Of a stretch of 64,000 nucleotides of DNA, positions 15,911-24,867 are shown one piece after another. The position numbers and the translations under genes are program-made. Location: NCBI GenBank assembly GCA_963793645.1, contig CAWCAW010000001.1, positions 62,001-126,000 on the forward strand, read 5' to 3'. This DNA comes from CAWCAW01 sp963793645. Lineage in GTDB: Bacteria > Actinomycetota > Acidimicrobiia > Acidimicrobiales > UBA8190. Under the pieces are notes generated by a model. The model was not told the DNA's origin. It saw only the letters and a list, made by a program, of their open reading frames with translations, and searched no databases. Numbering within the stretch: position 1 is the stretch's first letter; each line of letters starts with the position of its first letter.

Positions 15911-16768
15911 GTGCTCGAGTGCGTCGTCAACATCTCCGAAGGACGCGACAGCTCGGTCATCGACGCCGTCGTCGCATCGGCCGGCTCGTGTGTGCTCGAC
16001 GTCCATAGCGACGCCTGGCATAACCGAAGTGTGGTGACCCTGGCCGGTGGCGACGTCGAAAGTGCGACGCGCGCCGTTGCCTCTCGTGCGGTAGCCCTCA
16101 TCGATATCCGGACCCATCACGGCGTGCATCCCCGCCTGGGGTCCGTCGATGTGGTGCCGTTCGTTCCCCTCGACGACGCCGGCACGCCGCATGGCGATGA
16201 CGACCTTGGACCTGCCATCGACGCCGGGCGGCGCTTCGCCACCTGGGCGGCAGCCGAGCTCGGCCTGCCGTGCTTCTACTACGGGCCGCAGCGATCGCTG
16301 CCCGACGTACGGCGTCACGCCTTTGCCACCTTCATGCCCGACGTCGGCCCCAGGCGGGCCCACCCGAGCGCGGGGGCGTGTGCGGTAGGGGCTCGCCACG
16401 CCCTGATTGCCTACAACGTGTGGCTCGAGACCAACGACGTCACCGTGGCGACGTCGTTGTCGGCGGCGTTGCGCGGGCCGAAGGTGCGCACCTTGGGTCT
16501 GGCCGTGGAAAACGGCACGCAGGTGTCGTGCAACCTCATCGACCCGTGGGCGGTCGGCCCCGCCCAGGTCTTCGATACGGTGGTCAACCTGGCAGCCGGC
16601 GCCGGGACCAGCGTGAGCCGGGCCGAGCTCGTGGGTCTCGCCCCTCGGGCCGTGGTGGAGTCGATCCCACCGCGACGTTGGGCCGAACTCGACCTTGACC
16701 CGAGCCGCACCATCGAGGCCCGTCTCTCCGGTAAGGCCGGAGAACGGACCGTTCGATCAGGAGGCTGA
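15911..16768 (+). CDS. Glutamate formimidoyltransferase (FtcD N-terminal type)
   Basis: The protein begins CVVNISEGRD, the formiminotransferase signature, and continues with THHGVHPRLGSVDVVPFVPL and FYYGPQRSLPDVRR, matching the transferase domain of FtcD. It would move a formimino group between glutamate and tetrahydrofolate in histidine breakdown or folate one-carbon supply. At 285 residues it has only the transferase part, without the cyclodeaminase domain. No hut genes are nearby. The start is GTG at 15911. Its last 12 bases overlap the end of the convergent whiB gene. Confidence 0.82.
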   Translation: MLECVVNISEGRDSSVIDAVVASAGSCVLDVHSDAWHNRSVVTLAGGDVESATRAVASRAVALIDIRTHHGVHPRLGSVDVVPFVPLDDAGTPHGDDDLGPAIDAGRRFATWAAAELGLPCFYYGPQRSLPDVRRHAFATFMPDVGPRRAHPSAGACAVGARHALIAYNVWLETNDVTVATSLSAALRGPKVRTLGLAVENGTQVSCNLIDPWAVGPAQVFDTVVNLAAGAGTSVSRAELVGLAPRAVVESIPPRRWAELDLDPSRTIEARLSGKAGERTVRSGG

Positions 16769-17065
16769 CGCTCCGGCCGCGGCGCGGCGGCTCATGGCCC
16801 GGGCCCGGCGCAACCGACGGCGCTCGCGCTCGGACAGGCCGCCCCAGATCCCGAACTTCTCACCGTTGGCGAGGGCGTACTCGAGGCAGTCCTCGCGGAC
16901 CACGCATCCCCGGCACACCTCTTTGGCCTCGCGTGTCGACGCTCCCCGCTCCGGAAAGAACAGGTCAGGATCGACACCCATGCAGTTCGCTCTCGATTGC
17001 CAGTCACGTTCCTGGCGGGCGTACAAAAGTGAAACAACGTTCACCGGTCCGCCTCCCCTCGCCAC
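16757..17065 (-). CDS. WhiB-family iron-sulphur transcription regulator
   Basis: This is a 102-residue WhiB protein with Cys28, Cys51, Cys54 and Cys60, the turn GIWGG at 72-76 and the basic tail SERERRRLRRARA. The spacing and the start (DWQSRANCMGVDPDLFFPE) resemble the WhiB1/WhiB2 group rather than the short upstream paralogue. The start is GTG at 17065. A perfect palindrome at 17141-17161 lies about 80 bases upstream and may be an operator. Confidence 0.92.
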   Translation of the reverse strand: MARGGGPVNVVSLLYARQERDWQSRANCMGVDPDLFFPERGASTREAKEVCRGCVVREDCLEYALANGEKFGIWGGLSERERRRLRRARAMSRRAAAGASAS

Positions 17066-17140
17066 TTAGTGGCATCTTTGTAGTTACAGCTTTGTCATCA
17101 TTGCGTGCTCGTCGCGCCGACGCAAGGGGAAATTTCCGCA

Positions 17141-17161
17141 ATTGTCACGGTGCGTGACAAT
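17141..17161. promoter_or_regulatory. Perfect palindrome upstream of whiB
   Basis: ATTGTCAC and GTGACAAT form 8-base arms around the spacer GGTGC. The site is 76 bases upstream of the whiB start on the minus strand and downstream of the VWA gene end. There is no T tract, so an operator is more likely than a terminator. The regulator is not known. Confidence 0.45.
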
Positions 17162-17272
17162 GCGATCAGGAAGGGGCGGAGGAGCGCCCCTGTTGCACGT
17201 GTGGCTGATGAGACGGCGCACGCCATGGCATCCGGCGCGCCGCCGGGCCCGACGCGACGGTTGGGCCGGTGC

Positions 17273-19303
17273 TCAGGCGCCGCGGCGCGACGACGATCGC
17301 GTCGACCGGCGATGCTCGAGGAAGTCGACCAGCACGTAATCCCCGAGGGTCTCCGGAGTCGTGAAAAAAGCCCGGCCTCTGTTCAGTTTTGTCATCTGCT
17401 CGACAAAACCTTGCAGCGACCGGTTGGCGTCGAGCATGAAGGTGTTGATGGTGATCCCGGCGCGTGTGCAGCGCACCACTTCGGCCAGCGTGGCGCGCAC
17501 CGTCTCGGGCACCGGTGGGTAGTTGAAAAAGACGTCATAGCCGTCGTCGCCGTCGGGAACGAGGTGCGCGGTGGGCTCACCGTCGGTGATCATGATGATC
17601 TGTTTTGTTCCGGCTCGATGGGCCAAAAGGCGCCGGGCCAAGAGCAAGCCGTGCTGCATGTTGGTGCCGTAGACGAAATCCCACGACACCTCCGGCAGGT
17701 CCTCGGCCTTGATCTCGCGAGCCACCTCCGAAAACCCCACCAGCCCGAGGAAGTCGCGCGGGAAGCGGGTCGACATCAACGTGTGCAGCGCGATGGCCAC
17801 CTTTTTGGCGGCCAGGAAGTTGTCGCGCATGGGCATCGACAGCGACAGGTCGACCATGAGGACCGTCGACGAGCGCGTCAGATGTTCGGTACGCGAGATC
17901 TCGAAGTCGTCGGGCTGGAGGCGTACCGGGGTGCCCGTCCCGGCGCGGCGCACGGCGTTGTGGACGGTGCGCTGGATGTCGAGGGTGAAGGGATCGCCGA
18001 ATTCGTAGGGCTTGGTCTGCCCCTCGGGCTCGTGTCCCGTTCCCACCACGATGTTGCGGTGGCCCCCCAGCCTGTCTTTGGCCAGCTTGGAGAACAATTC
18101 GGACAAGGCCCGCTCGCCGATGCGCCGGATGCCCCGGGCGGTGAGCTGGAAACGGCCCTCGCGTTGCTCGATGAGCCCGGCCGCTTCGAGCCCCTTGGCC
18201 AGTTGCGACAGGCGGTCGAGCGAGCGGGCGCCGTCATCACCGAGGTACTTGGCCACCTGGTCGAGATCGACCTCGGCCAGCGCACCGGGGGTCGAGGCCG
18301 AGCGCAGGAACTGCTCGAGCTGGTCCATCTCGCCCAACCGGCGGGCCGCGGCGGCGGCGTCGGCGAGCCCCATGGGGTCTGACCCGCTGAAGCTGTAGCG
18401 CTTCCCCCATCCCGCCCCGGGGACGGCCTTGCGCAGGTTCTCGGCCAGCCGGTCGATCTGCCACCGCAAGTCGAGGTCCTCGAACAGCGAGTCGGCCAGC
18501 GCCTGGAGCTGGGCGCGCTGGCCGGGCGACAGCGAGTCCAAGGCGGCCTGGACGGCGGCCATCTGGGCGGCGAACTGCTCGAGCAGCTCGTCGAGGGTCT
18601 GGGGATGGCCCGGAAAGAAGTCGCCGAAGTTCTCCATGAACTGCTCGAAGGAAGGGTCGAGAGCCTCGCCCGCCTCACGCTGCTCGATCATGCGGTTGAG
18701 AGCGTCGAGCATCTGCCGGGACCGCTCGAGCTGCTCGGGGTCGGGATTGGTCATGGCGTCAGCCATCTGGTCGAAAAAGCTGCGGGACACCTCCTCGCGC
18801 AGGCGCTCGAGGAACTCCTCGAAGTGCTCACGCGCCTCGGAGGACGTGAAGTCGTAGTTCTGCAGGCCCCGCACCCGCCCGGCCAGGTCGGGCGGCAGCA
18901 GGTCGAGCTCGACACGGCGCTCGGCTACGACGTCATCGGTCACTTCCTGGCGCCGCTGGTCGCCCGATGCCCGGGCGTCTTGCGCCAGGGAGTCGAGGCC
19001 GGAGCGCTCTTCGCCGACGATCTTTTCGAGCTCTTCGGCGAGCTCGTGGAAAGCACCCCCCAAATCGCCGCTCTCGAGCTCTTCCTGACGGCGCTGGCGC
19101 AAGCGCTCCATCAGCTCACGCAGGCCCTGGACGCGCTCGCCGTCGGCGGAGCGATACCCCTTGGTGAGCAAGCGCCGCAAGGCCGCGTCGGGATCGCCGT
19201 GATAGAGCAGGTCGTCGGCGAGCTCGGCGAACAAGGCGTCGACCTCGTCGACCATGCCCGCCTGGGTCCCGTCCCAGGCCCGGTAGTCCCAGCGCTTGGG
19301 CAC
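17273..19303 (-). CDS. VWA-domain protein partnered with MoxR-type ATPase
   Basis: The 676-residue protein has a long charged helical N-terminal region and a C-terminal von Willebrand A domain. The metal-ion-dependent adhesion site DLSLSMP is near residue 463, followed by LMSTRFPRDFLGLVGFSE and IIMITDGEPTAH. VWA proteins of this type work with the AAA ATPase encoded directly upstream, like the BchD/BchI or CoxE/CoxD pairs, to remodel or insert metal into a target. No chlorophyll pathway is present, so magnesium chelatase is not implied. It starts with GTG four bases after the ATPase gene. The size and pairing match Rv0959/Rv0958 of mycobacteria. Confidence 0.85.
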   Translation of the reverse strand: MPKRWDYRAWDGTQAGMVDEVDALFAELADDLLYHGDPDAALRRLLTKGYRSADGERVQGLRELMERLRQRRQEELESGDLGGAFHELAEELEKIVGEERSGLDSLAQDARASGDQRRQEVTDDVVAERRVELDLLPPDLAGRVRGLQNYDFTSSEAREHFEEFLERLREEVSRSFFDQMADAMTNPDPEQLERSRQMLDALNRMIEQREAGEALDPSFEQFMENFGDFFPGHPQTLDELLEQFAAQMAAVQAALDSLSPGQRAQLQALADSLFEDLDLRWQIDRLAENLRKAVPGAGWGKRYSFSGSDPMGLADAAAAARRLGEMDQLEQFLRSASTPGALAEVDLDQVAKYLGDDGARSLDRLSQLAKGLEAAGLIEQREGRFQLTARGIRRIGERALSELFSKLAKDRLGGHRNIVVGTGHEPEGQTKPYEFGDPFTLDIQRTVHNAVRRAGTGTPVRLQPDDFEISRTEHLTRSSTVLMVDLSLSMPMRDNFLAAKKVAIALHTLMSTRFPRDFLGLVGFSEVAREIKAEDLPEVSWDFVYGTNMQHGLLLARRLLAHRAGTKQIIMITDGEPTAHLVPDGDDGYDVFFNYPPVPETVRATLAEVVRCTRAGITINTFMLDANRSLQGFVEQMTKLNRGRAFFTTPETLGDYVLVDFLEHRRSTRSSSRRGA

Positions 19304-19307
19304 TACC

Positions 19308-20744
19308 TCATCCTCGTCCTCGATACGTGGCCTTGGAACCCGACGCGTCCTTGTTGAGGCGCTTGGTCAGGTGCAGCCCCTCGAGAATGAACTCGGTCGC
19401 GCTGGCCACGGCCCCGGGTGTCTCGCTCCCGGCCAGCGCCAACACGGGCGCTTCGAGGGACGGGACCTCGGTCAGCACGTCGCGGTAGGCCGACGACGGC
19501 AGGTCGTCGCCGGCGTGGACGACGCGGGCCTCGTCGAAGGCGCCGATGACGGCGCCGAGCGGCTCGGTGGGCACCCGGCGTCGAAACACCGCCAGCACCG
19601 CCGCGGAGATGAGCCCGTTGAGGATCTTGTCCTCGCGGCCCTCCTCCAGCGCCTCGATCTCGATCTTTCCCTGGGTGGAGGTGATGATGGCGGCCAGGTC
19701 GCTCACGCGCGGCACGGCGTCGGACTCACCGAGGCGCACGGAACGGCGCAAGGCGTTGGCAACCAGGGTCTCGTAGTTCGAGATGCTCAAGCGCACCGAT
19801 ACGCCCGAGCGCTGGTTCACGTGCGGGCTCTGGCGGGCCAGCTGCGATACCTCGGCCACGACCTCGGCCATGAAGGCCGGCACCTCGACGCGAGGCCCGC
19901 CCGGCCCGGCGCTGAGCACCGTCGCCTCCTGATGGATGATGGCCAGCTCGGTGTCGGTGTCGGTGGGGTAATGGGTGCGGATCTGCGAGCCGAAACGGTC
20001 CTTGAGCGGCGTGATGATGCGCCCCCGGTTGGTGTAGTCCTCGGGGTTGGCCGTGGCCACCAGCACCACATCCAGCGGCAGGCGCACTGTGAAGCCGCGG
20101 ATCTGCACGTCGCGCTCCTCGAGCACGTTGAGCAGCCCTACCTGGATGCGCTCGGCCAAGTCGGGAAGCTCGTTGATGGCGAAGATGCCCCGGTTGGCCC
20201 GGGGGACGAGCCCGAAGTGCAACGTCAGCTCGTCGGACAGGTACCGACCCTCGGCCACTTTGATCGGGTCTACCTCGCCGATCAGATCGGCGATGGACGT
20301 GTCGGGGGTGGCCAGCTTCTCGGCGAAACGCCGCGACCGGTGGACCCAGGCAATGGCGGTGGCGTCGCCGTCGGCGGCCACGGCGTCGCGCCCGTGACGC
20401 GACACGGGCTGATACGGATCGTCACCGATCTCCGAGCCCGCCACGATGGGCATCCACTCGTCGAGCAAGGCGATGAGCGAGCGCACGATGCGGGTCTTGG
20501 CTTGGCCGCGCTCGCCGAGCAGGATGATGTCGTGCCCGGCCAGCAAGGCGTTTTCGAGCTGGGGCAGGACCGTGTCGTCGAAGCCCAGCACGCCCTCGAC
20601 GACGGGCACGCCGTCGGCGATGCAGCGCAAGGTGTTGCGCCTGATCTCCTCGTGGACCGGCACCGACTCCCACCCCGATGCGCGGAGGTCTGCGAGGGCG
20701 GCCGGGAGGTGCGGGGGCGGGTCGGGAGGCAACACGTCGCTCAT
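19308..20744 (-). CDS. MoxR-type AAA+ ATPase
   Basis: The 478-residue ATPase has the Walker A motif GERGQAKT at 77-84, a Walker B strand GIFAINEL in which Asn stands where most AAA+ proteins have Asp, and the following helix PDLAERIQVGLLNVLEERDV. Sensor 1 is in VLVATANPEDYTNRG. This belongs to the MoxR/ChlI clade that acts as a chaperone with a VWA partner. Its partner is the next gene, four bases downstream. Activity despite the Asn is inferred, since the catalytic Glu and the rest of the motif are intact. Confidence 0.85.
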   Translation of the reverse strand: MSDVLPPDPPPHLPAALADLRASGWESVPVHEEIRRNTLRCIADGVPVVEGVLGFDDTVLPQLENALLAGHDIILLGERGQAKTRIVRSLIALLDEWMPIVAGSEIGDDPYQPVSRHGRDAVAADGDATAIAWVHRSRRFAEKLATPDTSIADLIGEVDPIKVAEGRYLSDELTLHFGLVPRANRGIFAINELPDLAERIQVGLLNVLEERDVQIRGFTVRLPLDVVLVATANPEDYTNRGRIITPLKDRFGSQIRTHYPTDTDTELAIIHQEATVLSAGPGGPRVEVPAFMAEVVAEVSQLARQSPHVNQRSGVSVRLSISNYETLVANALRRSVRLGESDAVPRVSDLAAIITSTQGKIEIEALEEGREDKILNGLISAAVLAVFRRRVPTEPLGAVIGAFDEARVVHAGDDLPSSAYRDVLTEVPSLEAPVLALAGSETPGAVASATEFILEGLHLTKRLNKDASGSKATYRGRG

Positions 20745-20941
20745 GGCCCGAGCCTATGCCGAGGGGCCGCCGGGCGATCCCGGGGTTGCGCTGCAGGCCC
20801 CTGGAGATGGGAGGATGAGGGAGTTGGGGCCCACGGCCCGCCGGTCTCCTGCACGGAGGCCGCCGCGGTCGGGCACCGACGGTGCGAGTTGTGGGGGTGG
20901 GCACGCCGCGCCATGACCTGGACAGGAGGAGCGAGGAAGGC

Positions 20942-21766
20942 GTGAGCACTCTCGAGGACATCAAGCCGGTACCTGTCGCCCTGGGTGGCGTTCGGGGCGG
21001 CCCCGATACCCGGACACTGCGGCGTGACAACTGGTGGCGCAGCCCCCTGGTCACGGTGGTGATCCTCACCACCTTCGTCGTCTACACGGCGTGGGCCATG
21101 TTCCAAAACGCCAACTACTACGTGGGCGCCTCCCAGCACCGCGACCTCATCTCCCCCATGTACTCCCCGTGCATCGTGGGCAGCTGCGTGCCCGGGTCCC
21201 ACGGTTCGTTCGTCATCGGGTGGTGGGCGCTGTCGCCGGCGCTGCTGGCGTTGATCGTGCCCGGCGGTTTCCGGGCCACCTGCTACTACTACCGCAAGGC
21301 CTATTACCGCAGTTACTGGCAGTCGCCGCCGGCCTGCGGCGTCGCCGACGGGCACGCCACCTATACGGGTGAGACGCGCTTCCCGCTGATCCTGCAGAAC
21401 CTGCACCGCTACTTCTTCGTCCTCGCCCTCGTCTTCAACGTCATCCTCACCATCGATGCCGTGATGTCGTTTCGCCTTCCGGGCGACGGCGGCATCGGCG
21501 TGAGTGTGGGCACCGTGGTGCTGTGTCTCAACGCCGCCTTCTTGTGGCTGTACTCGAGCTCGTGCCACGCCTGTCGCCACTTGTGTGGGGGCAACGTCAA
21601 CCAGTTCTCCAAGCACCCCGCGCGCTACCGGCTGTGGAAGCTGTTCACCCCGCTCAACGCCCGCCACATGCAGCTCGCCTGGGCCAGCCTCTTCATGGTG
21701 GCCTTCGCCGACCTCTACGTGCGGCTGGTGGCCAGCGGCGCCTTCCACGACCCCAAGCTCTTTTGA
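20942..21766 (+). CDS. sdhC: Succinate dehydrogenase membrane anchor subunit
   Basis: The 274-residue membrane protein has five or so hydrophobic segments (for example VTVVILTTFVVYTAWAMF, LALVFNVILTIDAVMSF and VGTVVLCLNAAFLWLY). It carries several His and Cys residues near membrane ends (SPMYSPCIVGSC and SSSCHACRHLCGG). It matches the actinobacterial anchor type (Rv0249c). It would carry heme and quinone sites for the sdhA-sdhB complex. GTG at 20942 follows AGGAAGG closely; an upstream ATG at 20882 is less likely. sdhA starts 27 bases downstream. Confidence 0.8.
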   Translation: MSTLEDIKPVPVALGGVRGGPDTRTLRRDNWWRSPLVTVVILTTFVVYTAWAMFQNANYYVGASQHRDLISPMYSPCIVGSCVPGSHGSFVIGWWALSPALLALIVPGGFRATCYYYRKAYYRSYWQSPPACGVADGHATYTGETRFPLILQNLHRYFFVLALVFNVILTIDAVMSFRLPGDGGIGVSVGTVVLCLNAAFLWLYSSSCHACRHLCGGNVNQFSKHPARYRLWKLFTPLNARHMQLAWASLFMVAFADLYVRLVASGAFHDPKLF

Positions 21767-21793
21767 AACCCCGGACCCAAGGACATCACGGCC

Positions 21794-23596
21794 ATGGTTG
21801 ACACCGAGACCCACGATTTCGACGTCGTCGTGATCGGCGCCGGCGGAGCCGGACTGCGGGCCGCCATCGAGGCCAAGGAACGAGGGCTGCGCACGGCGGT
21901 GGTGTGCAAGTCACTGCTCGGCAAGGCCCACACGGTCATGGCCGAGGGCGGCGCCGCCGCCGCCATGGGCAACGTATGGCCCGAGGACAACTGGAAGGTC
22001 CACTTCCGCGACACCATGCGCGGCGGCAAGCTGCTCAACAACTGGCGCATGGCCCAAGTCCACGCCCAAGAGGCCCCCGACCGCATCTACGAACTCGAAA
22101 GTTGGGGGGCCCTGTTCGACCGCACCGCCGACGGACGTATCCTCCAGCGCGACTTCGGCGGGCACCGGTACGCGCGTCTCGCCCATGTCGGCGACCGCAC
22201 CGGGCTCGAGCTCATCCGCACCTTGCAGCAGCGCGCCGTGGCGTTGGGCATCGAAGTGTTCATGGAATGCAAGATCCTGCGCATGCTCAAAGACGCCGAC
22301 GGGCGCGTCAGTGCTGCGGTCGGTTACTGGCGAACCACCGGTGAGTTTGTCACCTTCAGGGCCAAGGCCTTCATCTTGTCGACGGGCAGCATCGGCAAAT
22401 CGTGGATGTACACCTCGAACTCGTGGGAGTCCACCGGTGACGGGCACGCCATGGCGGCGTGGGCCGGGGCGGACATGATCGACATGGAGTTCGTCCAGTT
22501 CCATCCCACCGGCATGGTGTGGCCGCTGTCGGTGCGCGGCATCCTCGTCACCGAAGGCGTGCGCGGCGACGGCGGCGTGCTGCGCAACTCCGAGGGCCGG
22601 CGCTTCATGTTCGACTACATCCCGCCCATGTTCGCGGCCGAGACCGCCGACAGCGAAGAGGAGGGCGACCGCTGGTACGAGGACCACATCAACAACCGCC
22701 GCCCTCCGGAGCTGTTGCCCCGTGACGAGGTGGCCCGGTCGATCAACTCCGAGGTCAAAGGAGGCCGGGGCAGCCCCCATGGCGGGGTGTTCCTCGACAT
22801 CGCCTCGCGGCGCAGCCCCGAGTACATCCGCCGCCGCTTGCCGTCGATGTACCACCAGTTCAAGGAGCTGGCCGGCGTGGACATCACCGCCGAGTCCATG
22901 GAAGTCGGCCCCACCTGCCACTACATGATGGGCGGCATACGGGTCAACGCCGATAGCGAGGCCACCACCATTGACGGGCTTTTCGCCGCCGGTGAAGTGG
23001 CGGCCGGGCTGCACGGCGCCAACCGTCTGGGGGGTAATTCGCTGTCGGACCTTCTGGTCTTCGGCCGGCGCGCCGGCATGGCCGCCTCGGATCTGGCCGA
23101 AAGCCGCGACACCCCGTCGGTCGAGCCCGGCGAGATCGACGCCGTCGTGCGCGACGCGCTGGCGCCTTTTGATCGCGACAGCGGCGAGAGCCCTTATGAC
23201 ATCCAGCACGATCTGCAGGAAACCATGCAGGCGCTGGTGGGCATCATCCGCACCCAGTCGGAGCTCGAGGAGGCTCTCGACTCGCTGGCGAAGCTCCAGG
23301 AGCGCACCGACAACGTGGCCGTCAGCGGTGGGCGTGTCTACAACCCGGGATGGAACCTGGCGACCGACCTTCCGGCCATGCTCACGGTGTCGCTCTTGGT
23401 CACCAAGGGTGCCCTGGAACGTCGTGAGAGCCGCGGCGGCCATACCCGAGACGATTACCCCAAGGCCGACCCGGAATTCGGCAAGGTCAACCTGGTCCAG
23501 CGCTTGGGCTCCGACGGAGGATTCACCCTGGACGCCGAACCGCTGGCCGACATGCCCGCCGACCTGAAGGCGCTGCTCGAGGAGGAGGCCCACTGA
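21794..23596 (+). CDS. sdhA: Succinate dehydrogenase / fumarate reductase flavoprotein
   Basis: The 600-residue subunit has the FAD dinucleotide fold VVIGAGGAGLRAAIEA at the N terminus, the KAHTVMAEGG segment whose His binds FAD covalently in the family, substrate motifs FHPTGM and CHYMMGGIRV, and the C-terminal LLVFGRRAG region. It oxidises succinate to fumarate on the cytoplasmic face. It is followed by sdhB with the stop and start sharing one base (TGATG). The length is close to Rv0248c. Confidence 0.93.
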   Translation: MVDTETHDFDVVVIGAGGAGLRAAIEAKERGLRTAVVCKSLLGKAHTVMAEGGAAAAMGNVWPEDNWKVHFRDTMRGGKLLNNWRMAQVHAQEAPDRIYELESWGALFDRTADGRILQRDFGGHRYARLAHVGDRTGLELIRTLQQRAVALGIEVFMECKILRMLKDADGRVSAAVGYWRTTGEFVTFRAKAFILSTGSIGKSWMYTSNSWESTGDGHAMAAWAGADMIDMEFVQFHPTGMVWPLSVRGILVTEGVRGDGGVLRNSEGRRFMFDYIPPMFAAETADSEEEGDRWYEDHINNRRPPELLPRDEVARSINSEVKGGRGSPHGGVFLDIASRRSPEYIRRRLPSMYHQFKELAGVDITAESMEVGPTCHYMMGGIRVNADSEATTIDGLFAAGEVAAGLHGANRLGGNSLSDLLVFGRRAGMAASDLAESRDTPSVEPGEIDAVVRDALAPFDRDSGESPYDIQHDLQETMQALVGIIRTQSELEEALDSLAKLQERTDNVAVSGGRVYNPGWNLATDLPAMLTVSLLVTKGALERRESRGGHTRDDYPKADPEFGKVNLVQRLGSDGGFTLDAEPLADMPADLKALLEEEAH

Positions 23597-24420
23597 TGGC
23601 CGACGTCACCATGCACGTGTGGCGAGGCGACCCCGACGGCGGCGACTTCGTCGACTACGTCATGCCGGCCGTCGAGGGCGAGGTGGTCCTCGACGTCATT
23701 CACCGCATCCAAGCCGGCCCGGCGCCGGACCTGGCGTGCCGGTGGAATTGCAAGGCCGGCAAGTGCGGATCGTGCTCGGCGGAGATCAACGGGCTGCCCA
23801 AGTTGATGTGCATGACGCGCATGGACCAGCTCCCCGAAGGCGAAACGGTGACCGTGGCTCCCATGCGCGCCTTCCCCATCATCCGCGACCTCGTCACCGA
23901 CGTGTCGTTCAACTACGCCATGGCTCGCCGGGTCCCGCCCCTGGCACCCAAGGCTCCCGACGCCGCCGACGGCCACTACCGGATGATGCAGATCGACGTC
24001 GAGCGGGGCCAGGAATTCCGCAAGTGCATCGAATGCTTCATGTGCCAAGACGTGTGCCACGTGATTCGCGATCACGAGCCCAACAAGGAGCACTACGCCG
24101 GGCCCCGCATGTTCATTCGCTACATGGAGCTCGAGTCACACCCCCTGGACACCAACGACCGGCGCGAGTTGCTGCGTGAGCGCATGGGCCTCGGGATGTG
24201 CAACATCACCAAGTGCTGCACCGAAGTGTGTCCCGAGCACATCAAGATCACCGACAACGCCATCATTCCCCTGAAGGAACGTGTGGTGGACGCCTCCTAT
24301 GACCCCATCGCCCGGCTGGGCCGAGCCATCACCCGCCGGACGAGGAAGTCGGCCGATGCGGCCGCCCAGGACGCTCCCGCCTACAGCGCCCCCACCCGCG
24401 AGGACCGCGCCGAGCCATAG
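23596..24420 (+). CDS. sdhB: Succinate dehydrogenase iron-sulphur subunit
   Basis: The 274-residue protein has a plant-ferredoxin-like [2Fe-2S] domain (CKAGKCGSCSAEI plus the Cys in LMCMTRM). It is followed by two cluster motifs, CIECFMCQDVC for [4Fe-4S] and CNITKCCTEVCP for [3Fe-4S]. It passes electrons from the flavoprotein to the anchor. The start overlaps the sdhA stop. A hairpin 12 bases past the stop may end the operon. Confidence 0.93.
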   Translation: MADVTMHVWRGDPDGGDFVDYVMPAVEGEVVLDVIHRIQAGPAPDLACRWNCKAGKCGSCSAEINGLPKLMCMTRMDQLPEGETVTVAPMRAFPIIRDLVTDVSFNYAMARRVPPLAPKAPDAADGHYRMMQIDVERGQEFRKCIECFMCQDVCHVIRDHEPNKEHYAGPRMFIRYMELESHPLDTNDRRELLRERMGLGMCNITKCCTEVCPEHIKITDNAIIPLKERVVDASYDPIARLGRAITRRTRKSADAAAQDAPAYSAPTREDRAEP

Positions 24421-24431
24421 CCTTCGGCTCC

Positions 24432-24464
24432 GGCCCTGAGGCTGCCTCCGGTCCGCCTCGGGCC
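24432..24464 (+). terminator. Candidate terminator hairpin after sdhB
   Basis: GGCCCTGAGGC (24432-24442) pairs with GCCTCGGGCC (24455-24464) with one bulged base. No T tract follows, as is common in actinobacteria, so the assignment rests on the stem and its position after the operon. Confidence 0.4.
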
Positions 24465-24566
24465 CGTGACAAAAGCCCAGCCGGGGGGCGATGACAAGAA
24501 AAGAAGGTCGGGGCTACGCTCGTGGGAGGAGGCGTCCCACGCGAGACGCCGGAAAGGGGAGGATCC

Positions 24567-24785
24567 ATGACCGTCCCGGGAGTGCTCGACGACCAAGCCC
24601 TTCGTCGTTACCGTGAGCTCCTCGACGCCGAGGATGCCGCTTTCGACGAACTGGAGCACGCTTACGAGGAGGGCGACCGTGCCCACTTCGAAGGTGACCT
24701 CAGCGCCTGGCGCGACGCCCTGGCCCGGAAGCTGTCATTCCTCCATCGCATGGGGATCGACATCCCCCAACCGATAGCGGTCTAA
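24567..24785 (+). CDS. Small conserved-looking acidic helical protein
   Basis: The 72-residue protein is not recognised. It is almost wholly helical and acidic (LDAEDAAFDELEHAYEEGDR), with a basic segment near the end (WRDALARKLSFLHRMG). GGGGAGGA lies just upstream of the ATG at 24567, so this start is preferred over an ATG at 24522. It stands alone between the sdh operon and the convergent mdh gene. Confidence 0.55.
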   Translation: MTVPGVLDDQALRRYRELLDAEDAAFDELEHAYEEGDRAHFEGDLSAWRDALARKLSFLHRMGIDIPQPIAV

Positions 24786-24867
24786 CTCACCGCGCCCCGC
24801 ATGGGGCGCCGAGCTCGGATCAAACCGAACTCGGATCAAGCTGGGCCCCGATCAAAGTGGGCCCCGA

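Noticed and set aside
19296..20945. Long open frame opposite the MoxR ATPase gene
   Set aside because: No conserved motif; the opposite strand encodes a clear AAA+ ATPase.
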